In this document: positions 55,208 to 64,000 of the stretch, piece by piece
How the letters are laid out: every line of letters begins with the position of its first letter
Position numbering within the stretch: the stretch's first letter is position 1
Assembly (NCBI RefSeq): GCF_002135205.1
Contig: NZ_NEFZ01000001.1
Coordinates: forward strand, 496,001-560,000
Length of the DNA: 64,000 nt
DNA from: Acinetobacter sp. ANC 4204
GTDB taxonomy: Bacteria; Pseudomonadota; Gammaproteobacteria; Pseudomonadales; Moraxellaceae
Direction of reading: 5' to 3'
Made by a program: the position numbers and the translations under genes
Notes under the pieces: generated by a model
The model's input: only the letters and a program-made list of their open reading frames with translations
Told to the model about the DNA's origin: nothing
The model's database searches: none

Positions 55208-55241
55208 TAAATACCCGATGGATCACATCGGGTATTTTTTC
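55208..55241 (+). terminator. Terminator of the citrate transporter
   Basis: AAATACCCGATG / CATCGGGTATTT with six T. Confidence 0.92.
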
Positions 55242-55284
55242 ATTTATAATACGTTGAAATAACTATACAAATAGAGTCAAACTC

Positions 55285-55569
55285 ATGTCTTTTTCATTGC
55301 CTGCTGTGCTGGCATGTACCTTTTTTTATTCTGCACTGTATTTAATTTATTACTATTTTTTCCAGTACAGTCACACCTTACTGATTGTTGCTGCTGTTGT
55401 TTTACTGATTTTGGCATGGCGTATCACACCTTATGCTTATGAACGTGGACAACGAAGCTTTAACGATACTCTGTCTTTTGGACAATATTTTTGGAATCCA
55501 CTCATCACATGGTGGCGACTTTTTATTTGGCCTATCAGCCTACTATTGGCGTGGATTTTCAACTCCTAA
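55285..55569 (+). CDS. Small two- or three-helix membrane protein
   Basis: A 94-residue product with three hydrophobic stretches (about 4-25, 29-48 and 73-92) joined by a charged loop PYAYERGQRSFNDTL. Not a recognised family. ATG 55285 is preceded by AGAGTCAAACTC, a weak ribosome site. Terminators on both sides make it a single-gene unit. Confidence 0.7.
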   Translation: MSFSLPAVLACTFFYSALYLIYYYFFQYSHTLLIVAAVVLLILAWRITPYAYERGQRSFNDTLSFGQYFWNPLITWWRLFIWPISLLLAWIFNS

Positions 55570-55581
55570 ATACTAGTCGAT

Positions 55582-55607
55582 AAAAAAGCACCCGAAGGTG
55601 CTTTTAA
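55582..55607. terminator. Terminator
   Basis: AAAAGCACC / GGTGCTTTT with loop CGAA, between convergent genes. Confidence 0.85.
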
Positions 55608-55617
55608 TCCTGCGATC

Positions 55618-56130
55618 TTAACGACCATATAATTCAAGTAATTGATCTAAAGTCGCTTGATAATGAATGGTAATATCTTCAGCTAAGATTTTATAGGCAC
55701 TGTCAAACTGAACCATTGGCCAGCCTTCTTTCCAAAATGGGAAGATGTTGTGTAAATCATGGGTCACGGTTGCATCTTCACGTACAATCGCCTGCGCAAC
55801 TTGTGACAAGACTTGTGCTGTTTCCGCGCCATCAATTGCCATGTAGTCGATACCACGCACTTTTAAAATGCGAATACGGTCTTTCTTGTAGCGAATTTTT
55901 TTGGCTTGGGCATCATTAAGACCCAATGCCAAAGCTACAGCTTCAACAAACTTACTTTCAAAAGATTGGTTCAAAGCCACAATCGCAAGTTTATGTGCTT
56001 CTTGACGACCTGCTTTCCCCCCTTTACGGATCTCTTCTTTTGCCTCTGTATCAAGCACATCGTCTTTCATAGACTGCAAAATGTCTAAAATTTCGATATC
56101 ACTTAAAGATTCAGGAGATTGATCAGTCAT
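55618..56130 (-). CDS. Soluble protein of unknown function
   Basis: A 170-residue product, acidic at the N terminus (ESLSDIEILDILQSMKDDV), with a basic stretch KKIRYKKDRIRILKVRG in the middle and a helical, conserved-looking end (HNIFPFWKEGWPMVQFDSAYKILAED). No signal peptide, membrane segment or known motif. AAGGGCAGTTC before ATG 56130 is a good ribosome site. Function not recognised. Confidence 0.75.
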   Translation of the reverse strand: MTDQSPESLSDIEILDILQSMKDDVLDTEAKEEIRKGGKAGRQEAHKLAIVALNQSFESKFVEAVALALGLNDAQAKKIRYKKDRIRILKVRGIDYMAIDGAETAQVLSQVAQAIVREDATVTHDLHNIFPFWKEGWPMVQFDSAYKILAEDITIHYQATLDQLLELYGR

Positions 56131-56303
56131 GAACTGCCCTTAGACAAAAAAATTGAATCGTCTATTTTCGCATAATTTGGCATGAAAAAATTAAATTCTT
56201 CATCATTTCATACTGAATATTCTGATTATCGTATTTTTTTGCACGATAACGACGCAAATCCTCTATAGTAAAGGCTATTTTTTCATACGCTCTTTTTTTG
56301 ACG

Positions 56304-57032
56304 ATGCAATCTAAACAAGTCCAACTGTTACTGCAACAATTAGAGACCCTTTACCCTGCTGCATTTAAGCGCAATTTTTTATTGTATAGCCAAATCAAAA
56401 CACGTGGTATTTTAGATGACTGGCGAGAACTCGTTCCTTGGGTCTTGGCGGTGATGATTTTTATTCCGATCAGCCTTATTTTACAAAATTTTTTCTCAAA
56501 TCATCTGGAAAAGTTGGATGCATTTCAAAGTCAGAGCTATGCCATTATTAGTATTTTATTGGTACTAATGTGGGTGCTACCCTTTGTCATTAAACAAATT
56601 AAACACTCATCGCACTCGCTCTATCAACTGTTACGTCACGCACCAATCAAGCTTGCAGTTGTAATTCTCTTGAGTGGGCTGAATTTAATGTTCACTGAAA
56701 GCAGTTTGCTGATGTGGATCTTGTTTTATTTTGGCGTTAACTTTGGTTTTGTCCGCTTCTATAAAGAGAATTTATTTCGTGACCATAGCCAGTCGCTTGA
56801 GCATTATCAACTACAACAACTTAGACGCATCTGCTTTTGGGCCTACAAGCAAACGGTCAAATCGCGCCTTAAATTACGTCTAATTTCGAGTCAATCTAGC
56901 CATTACCAAGCCAGAAAAATACAATTGGGACATGAAGCAGATTTATATGTAAAACTTCTCAAGTATGAACAGGCTTATTGCAAACAGATCAAACATCTCG
57001 ATCTGGATAGTTATATTGATGAAAAATTATAA
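56304..57032 (+). CDS. Membrane protein of unknown function
   Basis: A product of about 242 residues with four hydrophobic helices in the first 150 residues (WVLAVMIFIPISLIL, IISILLVLMWVLPFV, LAVVILLSGLNLMF, LLMWILFYFGVNFGF) and a basic, helical cytosolic tail rich in Tyr, Gln and Lys. I recognise no family. ATG 56304 is preferred over the TTG six bases earlier. It ends beside a bidirectional terminator shared with phoD. Confidence 0.65.
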   Translation: MQSKQVQLLLQQLETLYPAAFKRNFLLYSQIKTRGILDDWRELVPWVLAVMIFIPISLILQNFFSNHLEKLDAFQSQSYAIISILLVLMWVLPFVIKQIKHSSHSLYQLLRHAPIKLAVVILLSGLNLMFTESSLLMWILFYFGVNFGFVRFYKENLFRDHSQSLEHYQLQQLRRICFWAYKQTVKSRLKLRLISSQSSHYQARKIQLGHEADLYVKLLKYEQAYCKQIKHLDLDSYIDEKL

Positions 57033-57063
57033 AAAAACCGAGCAATGATGCTCGGTTTTTTAT
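57031..57063. terminator. Bidirectional terminator
   Basis: AAAAAACCGAGCA / TGCTCGGTTTTTT with T-runs both ways. Confidence 0.92.
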
Positions 57064-57072
57064 AGACAGCAT

Positions 57073-58845
57073 TTATGCCGTTTGCTTTAAACTGCCGACT
57101 GGCAATAAGCTTGGATCCAGTATCACTTGATATGATCGTGTTTCATCTACGCTGTATTCTTTTTGCTTAATGGTATCAACAAATATCCAATCTGCCTGTA
57201 CTTGCTCAGCAGTAAAACTGACTTTCAAATAGCCACGCTGATTTAAATTGCAATAATTCAGCTCATCAATCAAGGTTGTAAAAGCAAACTCAAACTCTTT
57301 GAGTTGTTGCATCGGAATAGACAAATACTTTTCCATACCGGGCGAGGAAACTGAGCTTGTCGCCAACTCCACGCCTACAAACTGCCCTGTTAAATCATGT
57401 AAGTCCGATGCCCATGCATTATGTGTATCACCAGCCAAGACCACAACTTTTTTATTCAAATACTGCAGTGTGCCGTACAACGTCTCGCGTTCAACTGCAT
57501 AACCATCCCACGCATCTAAATTGTAAGGAACCACAGTCTTAATACGAGACAACTGCTCTACCGTTAAAGAAGGGTCATTATTTAAGTAACGCAGTTTTAT
57601 TTCGACCAATTCTTTAATCAGTTGATTCACCTGCACCAAAACTTCTGGAGTTACCGCGCCACTACTGATTGCACTGAGTACTTGTAACATTTCGGCTGGA
57701 ACGAGCATTTTGCTCATCAACACCTGCTGACCCAAAACTTGCCATGTGGCTTTTGAGCTCGCAAGTTGCTGTGTTAACCATGCGCGTTGATTCAACCCGA
57801 GTAACGTTCGATTTGGGTCTTGCATATCTGTAGTAAAGCGTACAGCATCCAAACCCGATGCGGTTAAATAGTCCGCATAATCTAACTGTTTACTCCGCGC
57901 CAAGATGCGCGTATCCAACATATTCAACTGCACCAAATTACCAAAGTTAAACTGGCGATAAATATTTAAATGATCTTTTTCAGAAAGCGGACGGATCGGC
58001 ATCCATTCAAAATACGCAGCCAGCGCGGCAAATTTACGTTCTGCAAAATCACCTTCTGTGTCTGACTGATGGTTCTCAGCACCATCTTTCCATGTATCAT
58101 TGGCTAACTCATGGTCATCCCATACCACAATAAACGGATGGCGTTGATGTGCAGCTTGTAAGTCTAGATCTAAGCGATATAAGGCATAACGTTTACGATA
58201 GTCATCTAAGTGAATAATTTCTAAGTTGTTATCATCCGCCAGCGCACGTCCCATCGCTACTGCTTCTTCTGTTGCGTAGCCCCCCATACCATACTCATAG
58301 ATGTAATCTCCCAAATGAATGACAACATCCACATCCTGTTTTGACATTTCTTTATAAATATGGAAATAACCCGCTGGATAGTTTGAACATGAACAAACTG
58401 CAAATTGAACGGCTTGCACCTCATCTGCTAAAGTCTTGGTTTGTCCGATCATCGAATAATTTGAAGCATATTTAAAACGATAGAAATAACCTTGCCCTGC
58501 AACTAAGCCAGTGGCATCGACTTTCACGGTAAAATCCTGTGTGGCAGTGGTCAGCACCGTCCCAGTTGCTACAATTTGTTTAAAGTCCGTGTCCTTTGCT
58601 ACTTCCCACTGTACTTCTAAACGTGCACTGGTATCGCTAGGCGTCAAACGAGTCCAAATGATGACCTGCGTTTGTAAGGGGTCTCCACTTGCCACCCCAT
58701 GTAAAAACTGTGCTTGAGTTGTCGGCTGTGTGTCGGAATCTGAATCATCTCCTCCACATGCAGTCAGTGAAATCGGTAAAGATAACGCTCCAAATCCAGC
58801 CAAAGTTTTTTGAATCAGTTCTCGGCGGTTCATTTTTTTTGTCAT
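57073..58845 (-). CDS. phoD: PhoD-type alkaline phosphatase with Tat signal
   Basis: A 590-residue exported phosphatase or phosphodiesterase. The N terminus MNRRELIQKTLAGFG is a Tat signal (twin Arg), and the next stretch SLPISLTACGG contains a lipobox. The PhoD domain has IIWTRLTP, HLGDYIYE, VVWDDHELANDTWKDG and VVLAGDTHNAW, which bind calcium and iron in the family. It frees phosphate from diesters and monoesters outside the cell. No pho box was identified upstream. Confidence 0.9.
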   Translation of the reverse strand: MTKKMNRRELIQKTLAGFGALSLPISLTACGGDDSDSDTQPTTQAQFLHGVASGDPLQTQVIIWTRLTPSDTSARLEVQWEVAKDTDFKQIVATGTVLTTATQDFTVKVDATGLVAGQGYFYRFKYASNYSMIGQTKTLADEVQAVQFAVCSCSNYPAGYFHIYKEMSKQDVDVVIHLGDYIYEYGMGGYATEEAVAMGRALADDNNLEIIHLDDYRKRYALYRLDLDLQAAHQRHPFIVVWDDHELANDTWKDGAENHQSDTEGDFAERKFAALAAYFEWMPIRPLSEKDHLNIYRQFNFGNLVQLNMLDTRILARSKQLDYADYLTASGLDAVRFTTDMQDPNRTLLGLNQRAWLTQQLASSKATWQVLGQQVLMSKMLVPAEMLQVLSAISSGAVTPEVLVQVNQLIKELVEIKLRYLNNDPSLTVEQLSRIKTVVPYNLDAWDGYAVERETLYGTLQYLNKKVVVLAGDTHNAWASDLHDLTGQFVGVELATSSVSSPGMEKYLSIPMQQLKEFEFAFTTLIDELNYCNLNQRGYLKVSFTAEQVQADWIFVDTIKQKEYSVDETRSYQVILDPSLLPVGSLKQTA

Positions 58846-59020
58846 GTGGATAGCCTAAAGACGATATGGACTTGAAATTTATGCGAAAAAGATGACATGC
58901 ATATCTCAAGTCGATGACATTTTTATGAAGCCTGAACGAGTGCAGTACAGATGATTGTGCTAGTTTTTAAACATAAACTGCTGAATTGATTGAAAAGAAA
59001 GCAAATAAGCACAAATAGAC

Positions 59021-59049
59021 TTGCCAATATTTATTTCCTCATCTATTAT
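59021..59049 (+). promoter_or_regulatory. Promoter of tRNA-Leu
   Basis: TTGCCA (59021-59026) and TATTAT (59044-59049) separated by 17 bases, with the tRNA starting 10 bases downstream. The same boxes and spacing as at tRNA-Ser. Confidence 0.8.
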
Positions 59050-59058
59050 TGCGCTCAT

Positions 59059-59144
59059 GCCCGAGTGGTGAAATCGGTAGACACAGGGGATTTAAAATCC
59101 CCCGCCCACAAAGCGTGCCAGTTCGAGTCTGGCCTCGGGCACCA
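59059..59144 (+). tRNA. tRNA-Leu (TAA)
   Basis: An 86-base class II tRNA: acceptor GCCCGAG / CTCGGGC, anticodon loop ATTTAAAAT (anticodon TAA), long variable arm, T-loop GTTCGAGTC and encoded CCA. Confidence 0.95.
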
Positions 59145-59176
59145 TTCTTAAAACAATTAAGATGGTGCAATAAAAG

Positions 59177-59202
59177 AACCCAGCATAATGCTGGTTTTTT
59201 TA
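59177..59202 (+). terminator. Terminator of tRNA-Leu
   Basis: AACCCAGCA / TGCTGGTTT followed by a long T-run, about 32 bases after the CCA end. Confidence 0.88.
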
Positions 59203-59243
59203 TACCTATAATTTATAAATCAAAATCACTAAACCACAACAAT

Positions 59244-59612
59244 ATGAAAAAAATTCTAAGCTTTATTACTTTAATCCTGAGCCTTTCAAACATCACTCAC
59301 GCAGAAACAAAGACTTCAGAGATAAATACTGAAAAATTTTATGATCTGTTCGCAGGGACCATCATTGAAAAAGACCAACAGCTTTACTTACATGCGTGTA
59401 AATCTGTAGATGCAGAGTTTAAATTAAGTTTTAACCATACACGTGATGAACAACACATACGCACACTCATAAAAACTTATCCAAAGTTTTGGCTGAATCT
59501 CAGTGCAAATGCTGAAATGATTCAAGATCAATATGTGATGACGGTTGATGCAATTGAAAATGAGCACCTAAATCAAAGCTGTCATCTAAGTGACCTTTTA
59601 GATGAACTTTAA
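59244..59612 (+). CDS. Small exported protein of unknown function
   Basis: A 122-residue product with a signal peptide (MKKILSFITLILSLSNITHA) and a polar mature part with two Cys (HACKSVD and NQSCHLSD) that may pair. No recognised domain. ATG 59244 starts the signal peptide; the frame runs back through the tRNA but that part is not coding. It has no clear ribosome site. Confidence 0.7.
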   Translation: MKKILSFITLILSLSNITHAETKTSEINTEKFYDLFAGTIIEKDQQLYLHACKSVDAEFKLSFNHTRDEQHIRTLIKTYPKFWLNLSANAEMIQDQYVMTVDAIENEHLNQSCHLSDLLDEL

Positions 59613-59663
59613 ACCTTTCGTTCATCCAGTCTATCTCACGAACATAAGAATATAGAGAGTGAT

Positions 59664-59975
59664 TCACCACTCTCTATTGACCACCAACTCTTCCATTTCA
59701 ATATCCATATAACCTGCACCTTGCACCACCATCATCATGGCTTCTGCAATAAAGTCTGCAGCAGTATCATCCAAAGATGAATCCAGATCTTCAAAATGGG
59801 GCTTCATTTCATTTATTTCAGCGACAGTTGCATTGGCATATTGATAAATATCATCTTCAGACTTTGCTTTCACAATTTTCTTGGCAAAAGCTTCAACATG
59901 TTGTTTCACTTCGGCAACAAGAATATCTGGATAGTATTCATCATCAAACATAGGGAGAAGTAAATCTGCAAACAT
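59664..59975 (-). CDS. DUF5713-type protein
   Basis: A product of about 103 residues. The segment MFDDEYYPDILVAEVKQHVEAF and the closing MEELVVNREW resemble DUF5713 proteins (whose ends read VEELIATRDW). Function unknown. ATG 59975 is chosen because a hydrophobic 19-residue extension upstream is not conserved-looking; ATG 59951 (MFDDEYYPD) is a possible shorter start. Its 3' end overlaps an 8-pair hairpin (AGAGAGTG / CACTCTCT). Confidence 0.65.
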   Translation of the reverse strand: MFADLLLPMFDDEYYPDILVAEVKQHVEAFAKKIVKAKSEDDIYQYANATVAEINEMKPHFEDLDSSLDDTAADFIAEAMMMVVQGAGYMDIEMEELVVNREW

Positions 59976-60133
59976 ACAGGCACTCAAAACGAGAAACTTA
60001 AAAAACGAGTCTGTATAACATAAACCAAACAAATCACCAAATAAAAAAGCAGAACCCCAAGATCCTGCTTGTTTAAATAAATGCTTCAGGTCAACTGCGC
60101 TAATAGCTCAAGCTATCATTACTGCATTTTCTG

Positions 60134-60985
60134 CTAAGCTAAGTTCATTGCATTCCAAACTTTAATCGCATCGCTCATCGCTTTGACATCATGGGCACGT
60201 ACCATAGACGCACCTTGTTGAATACTCATTAAATGTCCTGCTACAGAACCCACAGCTCGTTGCCTTGCATCAGCCCCACCTAAAGCTTCGCCGATAAAGC
60301 GTTTTCGTGACAATGCGGACAAAATAGGATAACCCAGTTGGTTCAGTTGATGAAATTCTTTTAAAAGTTTAAGGTTCTGCTTTGCGTTTTTAGCAAAGCC
60401 AAAACCGGGATCAATCATAATATTTTCTGGCCGCACCCCTGCTTTTAAGGCATCGTCCACACGCTGGGAAAGCTCCGTTATTACATCTTGAGTGACATCA
60501 TCATAGTGATCTAAGCCATTCATGGTGGTCGGCTCACCACGCATATGCATAATAATTACAGGAATATTCAGCTCAGCAGCAGTCTCTAATGCCTTCGGGC
60601 GTGTCAAAGCTCTGACATCGTTCCAAATGTGCGCACCAGCGGCAACAGCGGCTCGAATCACCTCAGGTTGAGAAGTATCAATCGAAATAACCACATCAAG
60701 TTCAGCCAAGGCTTCCACCACTGGAACAACACGACGAATTTCTTCCTCGACCTCAACCACAGATGCACCTGGACGTGTGGACTCGCCCCCTACATCAATC
60801 ACCGTTGCTCCATCTGCAATCATTTGCTTCGCATGTGCAATCGCCTGCACTTTACCATTATGTTCTCCACCATCACTAAACGAATCTGGCGTCACATTCA
60901 GAATACCCATCACCTGCGGTACCGACAAATCGAGTGATAGCTCACCACAATGTAGGATTTTCTTTGGTAAATCCATCAATTGCAT
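60134..60985 (-). CDS. folP: Dihydropteroate synthase
   Basis: FolP joins 4-aminobenzoate to the pterin diphosphate in folate synthesis and is the sulfonamide target. The pterin-binding signatures are ILNVTPDSFSDGGEH (about 27-41) and DVGGESTRPGA; the later DPGFGFAKNAKQN and the TIM-barrel end LSRKRFIGEALGG are also present. Length 283 is normal. GGAG stands eight bases before ATG 60985. It lies 135 bases downstream of ftsH on the same strand, behind the ftsH terminator, in the standard ftsH-folP order. Confidence 0.96.
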   Translation of the reverse strand: MQLMDLPKKILHCGELSLDLSVPQVMGILNVTPDSFSDGGEHNGKVQAIAHAKQMIADGATVIDVGGESTRPGASVVEVEEEIRRVVPVVEALAELDVVISIDTSQPEVIRAAVAAGAHIWNDVRALTRPKALETAAELNIPVIIMHMRGEPTTMNGLDHYDDVTQDVITELSQRVDDALKAGVRPENIMIDPGFGFAKNAKQNLKLLKEFHQLNQLGYPILSALSRKRFIGEALGGADARQRAVGSVAGHLMSIQQGASMVRAHDVKAMSDAIKVWNAMNLA

Positions 60986-61075
60986 CTAATTTACTCCAGT
61001 TCAACTAGGATTATCTTAACGCGTGTAGCAGAGCTGTGTGCTTATTTTTCTTTAAAACATCAAAAATATGCACAA

Positions 61076-61097
61076 TAAAAAACCACCCGAAGGTGGT
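61076..61097 (-). terminator. Terminator of ftsH
   Basis: ACCACC, TTCG tetraloop, GGTGGT then TTTTTTATT on the minus strand, 23 bases after the stop. Confidence 0.85.
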
Positions 61098-61119
61098 CCT
61101 TTATTTCAAGATTTAAATC

Positions 61120-63012
61120 TTAAGTTGCTGATGGCAACGGTGGTGGTGTGCTTGGACCATCTGTTGGTGTTACATCAATCACAGGATTTTCTGCAACATA
61201 CACTTTCGGTGGTTGTGGCTCACGGCCTTCCATAATGTCACGAATTTGCTCGCGATCAATCGTTTCCCATTCCATCAAGGCTTTCACCATCGCATGCGCG
61301 ATATCTTTGTTATTTTCCAAGATGTCACGTGCAACACGGTATTGCTCATCAATGATACGGCGGACTTCAGCATCAACCTGCTGTTGAGTTGCTTCAGAAA
61401 TGGTGCGGCTACCAATACTTCCCATGAATGATTGCTGAGAATCATCTTCATACACCATTACACCAAGTTTGTCAGACATACCGTACTTAGTGACCATCGC
61501 ACGTGCCATTTTAGTTGCACGTTCAAAGTCGTTTGAAGCACCTGTCGACATTTGGTTGATAAAGATTTCTTCGGCAATACGACCACCAAACAAAATTGAA
61601 AGTTCATTCAACATTTTGTCTTTATAGTGGCTGGTTTGATCATGTTCAGGCAACTGCCATGTTACACCCAACGCCCAACCACGTGGCATAATGGTCACTT
61701 TATGCACAGGATCTGTGCCCGGTAGAATTTCAGCCACAATCGCATGACCCGCTTCATGGTACGCGGTTGCGCGACGTTCTTCTTCACGAATCACCATCGA
61801 CTTACGTTCAGGGCCCATATACAACTTGTCTTTTGCATCTTCAAAATCATGCATATCGACAGTGTTCTTGTTACGACGTGCAGCAAAAAGTGCAGCTTCG
61901 TTCACAAGGTTTGCCAATTGCGCACCTGAGAAGCCCGGTGTACCACGTGCCAGTACTTGTACATCGACACCAGTCACTGAAGGCAATTTCTTCATGTGAA
62001 CATTTAAGATTTGCTCACGACCTTTAATGTCTGGTAGACCGACCATAACTTGACGGTCAAAACGACCTGGACGAAGTAAAGCTTTATCTAGTACGTCTGC
62101 ACGGTTTGTTGCAGCAATGACGATAATCCCTTCATTGCCTTCAAAGCCATCCATTTCAACCAACATTTGGTTCAAGGTTTGCTCACGCTCATCGTGACCA
62201 CCACCTGTACCTGAACCACGGTGACGACCCACAGCATCAATCTCATCAATAAAGATGATACATGGCGCATGGCGCTTCGCTTGTTCAAACATGTCACGGA
62301 CACGAGACGCACCCACACCCACGAACATTTCAACAAAGTCAGAACCCGAAATACTAAAGAATGGCACTTTCGCTTCGCCTGCAATTGCTTTTGCAAGTAA
62401 AGTTTTACCTGTACCCGGTGGACCCACCATCAATACGCCCTTAGGAATTGTTGCACCTAAACGTTTAAATTTTGATGGATCTTTTAAGAAATCAACAATT
62501 TCAACAACTTCTTGTTTTGCTTCGTCACAACCAGCCACATCGGTAAATGTGACTTTAATTTGGTCTTCTGCCAACATTTTAGCTTTTGACTTACCAAAAC
62601 TCATTGGACCGTTTTTACCACCAGCTCCGCCACCCATGTTGCGCATAAAGAACATGAATAACAAAATGATTAAAAGTACTGGGAAGCTTGCGATCAAAAG
62701 TTGCATCAATAAACCTTGGCGTTGTGGTGCTGTACCTTCAACGACAACGTTATTTTTAATCAGATTAGGCATAAGCTCTGGGTCTTGAACCGCAGGACGA
62801 ATACTTTCAAACTCTGAACCATTTGATTTTTGGCCATGAATTCGTTCGCCATCAATTGTCACTTGCTTAATTTGACCAGCATTCACCGCAGCAACAAACT
62901 CTGAATAATTCATTGCTGTCGGCTTTTCATTGCTACTGACGTTACTGAAAATAAGGATCAGTACACCCAGTATCACTAGCCACAATATGGCATTCTTGAA
63001 GAGATCGCTCAA
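61120..63012 (-). CDS. ftsH: ATP-dependent zinc metalloprotease FtsH
   Basis: FtsH is an inner-membrane AAA protease that removes damaged membrane and regulatory proteins. Order: two N-terminal helices (about 5-25 and 102-123), AAA module with Walker A GPPGTGKT (197-204) and the second region of homology [20 protein letters not shown], then the protease domain with zinc site HEAGH (about 420). The tail is proline-rich ([16 protein letters not shown]). Length 630 is typical. It lies between rlmE and folP as in many gammaproteobacteria. Confidence 0.98.
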   Translation of the reverse strand: MSDLFKNAILWLVILGVLILIFSNVSSNEKPTAMNYSEFVAAVNAGQIKQVTIDGERIHGQKSNGSEFESIRPAVQDPELMPNLIKNNVVVEGTAPQRQGLLMQLLIASFPVLLIILLFMFFMRNMGGGAGGKNGPMSFGKSKAKMLAEDQIKVTFTDVAGCDEAKQEVVEIVDFLKDPSKFKRLGATIPKGVLMVGPPGTGKTLLAKAIAGEAKVPFFSISGSDFVEMFVGVGASRVRDMFEQAKRHAPCIIFIDEIDAVGRHRGSGTGGGHDEREQTLNQMLVEMDGFEGNEGIIVIAATNRADVLDKALLRPGRFDRQVMVGLPDIKGREQILNVHMKKLPSVTGVDVQVLARGTPGFSGAQLANLVNEAALFAARRNKNTVDMHDFEDAKDKLYMGPERKSMVIREEERRATAYHEAGHAIVAEILPGTDPVHKVTIMPRGWALGVTWQLPEHDQTSHYKDKMLNELSILFGGRIAEEIFINQMSTGASNDFERATKMARAMVTKYGMSDKLGVMVYEDDSQQSFMGSIGSRTISEATQQQVDAEVRRIIDEQYRVARDILENNKDIAHAMVKALMEWETIDREQIRDIMEGREPQPPKVYVAENPVIDVTPTDGPSTPPPLPSAT

Positions 63013-63143
63013 AGCTTTATTCCCATATCAATCTAATTTGATCATGCCCTAGCGGGTGACCTTAAAGTTTCTGCTGAAGATCAGCTTCGCAAAATATAAA
63101 AAGGTACAAAATGCACAATTTTTAACGACTTGGCAAGTAAACT

Positions 63144-63794
63144 TTATTTGAAAGCCTTCTTACGGCCTTGTCCGACTAAGAATACTTCCTTCGATCGGGC
63201 ACGTGATGCAGCAGGTTTTGCTGTTTTTAACACATCAAAGTTATCGACTACTTGCTTACGGAATTCGTCAAAGCCTGTACCTTGGAATACCTTTACAACA
63301 AATTGACCATTTGGACCGAGCACTTTCGTTGCAAAATCGATAGCTAGCTCACATAGGTAAATTTGGCGCGGTTGATCAACAGCCTTATTACCTGATGTAT
63401 TGGGGGCCATATCTGAAATTACAACGTCTACTTTACGTCCATCTAAAATATTTAACAATTTATCGAATACTTCTTGTTCGCGAAAGTCACCTTGTAAGAA
63501 GGTCACATCTGGCAGAGCATCCATTTCCAAAATATCTGATGCAACCACCAATCCTTTATCACCGACCAATCTCCCTGCAATTTGAGACCAACTTCCAGGT
63601 GCTGCACCCAAATCAACCACGGTCATGCCCGGACGAATAATGTTATATTTTTCTTGAATTTCAAGTAACTTATAAGCTGCACGCGCACGATAACCTTCCT
63701 TTTGCGCTTTTTTCACAAAATGGTCATCGAGATGCTCTCTCATCCACGCACGGCTACTTTTGGATAACTTTTGGTTGGTAATGCGTGTTGCCAT
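63144..63794 (-). CDS. rlmE: 23S rRNA U2552 2'-O-methyltransferase RlmE
   Basis: RlmE (FtsJ/RrmJ) methylates U2552 of the large ribosomal RNA using SAM. The SAM site [13 protein letters not shown] (about 59-71) and the K-D-K-E tetrad region VISDMAPN are present. The start [24 protein letters not shown] fits the family. The gene is followed by ftsH and is divergent from the start of a probable yhbY at 63989, the common arrangement. Confidence 0.97.
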   Translation of the reverse strand: MATRITNQKLSKSSRAWMREHLDDHFVKKAQKEGYRARAAYKLLEIQEKYNIIRPGMTVVDLGAAPGSWSQIAGRLVGDKGLVVASDILEMDALPDVTFLQGDFREQEVFDKLLNILDGRKVDVVISDMAPNTSGNKAVDQPRQIYLCELAIDFATKVLGPNGQFVVKVFQGTGFDEFRKQVVDNFDVLKTAKPAASRARSKEVFLVGQGRKKAFK

Positions 63795-63988
63795 ATCTCT
63801 CTAAAACATTAAAATTTCTTAAACTTAATTGTACGTTAAATTCTCTAGGCTTGCAGTATACATCTGTATCCAAATCTTGGGTTTTAGATGTTTTTTTCTA
63901 TTATCTAAATCGATTATTTCCACAGAATATAAAGCGTTTAATTGCGCAGTTTGTTATACTAAGCCGTTTTTAAAATTAGGTTATCTTT

Positions 63989-64000
63989 ATGGCGACTTTA
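63989..64000 (+). CDS. Start of a gene cut by the window edge, probably yhbY
   Basis: AGG followed by TTATCTTT and ATGGCGACTTTA: a ribosome site and the first four codons (MATL) at the very edge. yhbY (CRS1-domain RNA-binding protein) is divergent from rlmE in many gammaproteobacteria and often begins similarly. The identity is inferred from context only. Confidence 0.35.

Noticed and set aside
62255..62788. 177-codon antisense frame inside ftsH.
   Set aside because: A mirror effect of codon usage in a highly conserved gene; the protein has no family features and no start signal.
1..64000. Known defence systems, restriction-modification, complete transposons, rRNA operons or integrons.
   Set aside because: No signature genes or terminal repeats for any of these were seen in the window.

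Overview
The window is chromosomal DNA of a low-GC gammaproteobacterium, almost certainly Acinetobacter. The evidence is the protein signatures (534-residue isocitrate lyase, the trpGDC block, GlnA, HtpX, TtcA, GreB), the gene order rlmE-ftsH-folP and ubiC-ubiA-glnA, and the AT-rich intergenic DNA with many short intrinsic terminators. The species cannot be decided from the sequence alone. Most of the window is ordinary core genome. Accessory or damaged stretches lie at about 7.3-9.3 kb, 34.7-35.6 kb, 41.8-42.2 kb and 47.5-48.4 kb.

Layout. 0-1.7 kb: four nearly identical tRNA-Asn genes and two small membrane proteins. 1.7-6.7 kb: a lipoprotein alpha/beta hydrolase, ubiquinone entry enzymes (ubiC, ubiA), a small unknown protein and glutamine synthetase. 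6.7-9.3 kb: a decayed insertion holding a frameshifted phage DUF2280 gene fused to a broken second copy of a secreted protein, the intact copy of that protein, and a small phage-like DNA-binding protein. 9.4-11.9 kb: trpG, trpD, trpC. 12-18 kb: a large MalT/AlkS-type ATP-dependent LuxR regulator divergent from a cupin dioxygenase - acyl-CoA ligase - SDR operon, the least characterised multi-gene system here. 18-30 kb: Smr nuclease, folE, cupin, globin-coupled diguanylate cyclase, DUF4105 and DUF3015 envelope proteins, DUF817 protein, hemE, L,D-transpeptidase, an unknown secreted protein and pirin.

30-36 kb: two TetR-controlled units (a NemR-like regulator with an MDR reductase, and a TetR-EamA transporter pair), an acyltransferase-like membrane protein, tRNA-Ser and greB. 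36-42 kb: a shortened MltF-type transglycosylase, SCP2 protein, ttcA, a DnaA-box cluster, a second transglycosylase and htpX. 42-48 kb: a nonsense-broken VOC gene, DUF4112 protein, mgtE and an orphan RND permease. 48-59 kb: dgkA, aceA with a LysR regulator, a CNNM/CorC protein, a citrate-type transporter, unknown small proteins and PhoD phosphatase. 59-64 kb: tRNA-Leu, two small proteins, folP, ftsH, rlmE and the first codons of a probable yhbY.

How the genes relate. Recognisable pathways are tryptophan (trpGDC), folate (folE, folP), ubiquinone (ubiCA), heme (hemE), the glyoxylate shunt (aceA), nitrogen assimilation (glnA) and envelope or peptidoglycan turnover (two SLT proteins, L,D-transpeptidase, HtpX, FtsH). 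The items most worth a second look are the 12-18 kb catabolic-type cluster with a terminator-like hairpin in its leader, the DnaA-box cluster near 39.55 kb, the chimeric prophage remnant, the large inverted repeat over the probable mgtE promoter, and several long intergenic hairpins without U-tracts. No CRISPR array, complete insertion sequence or recognised defence system was seen.
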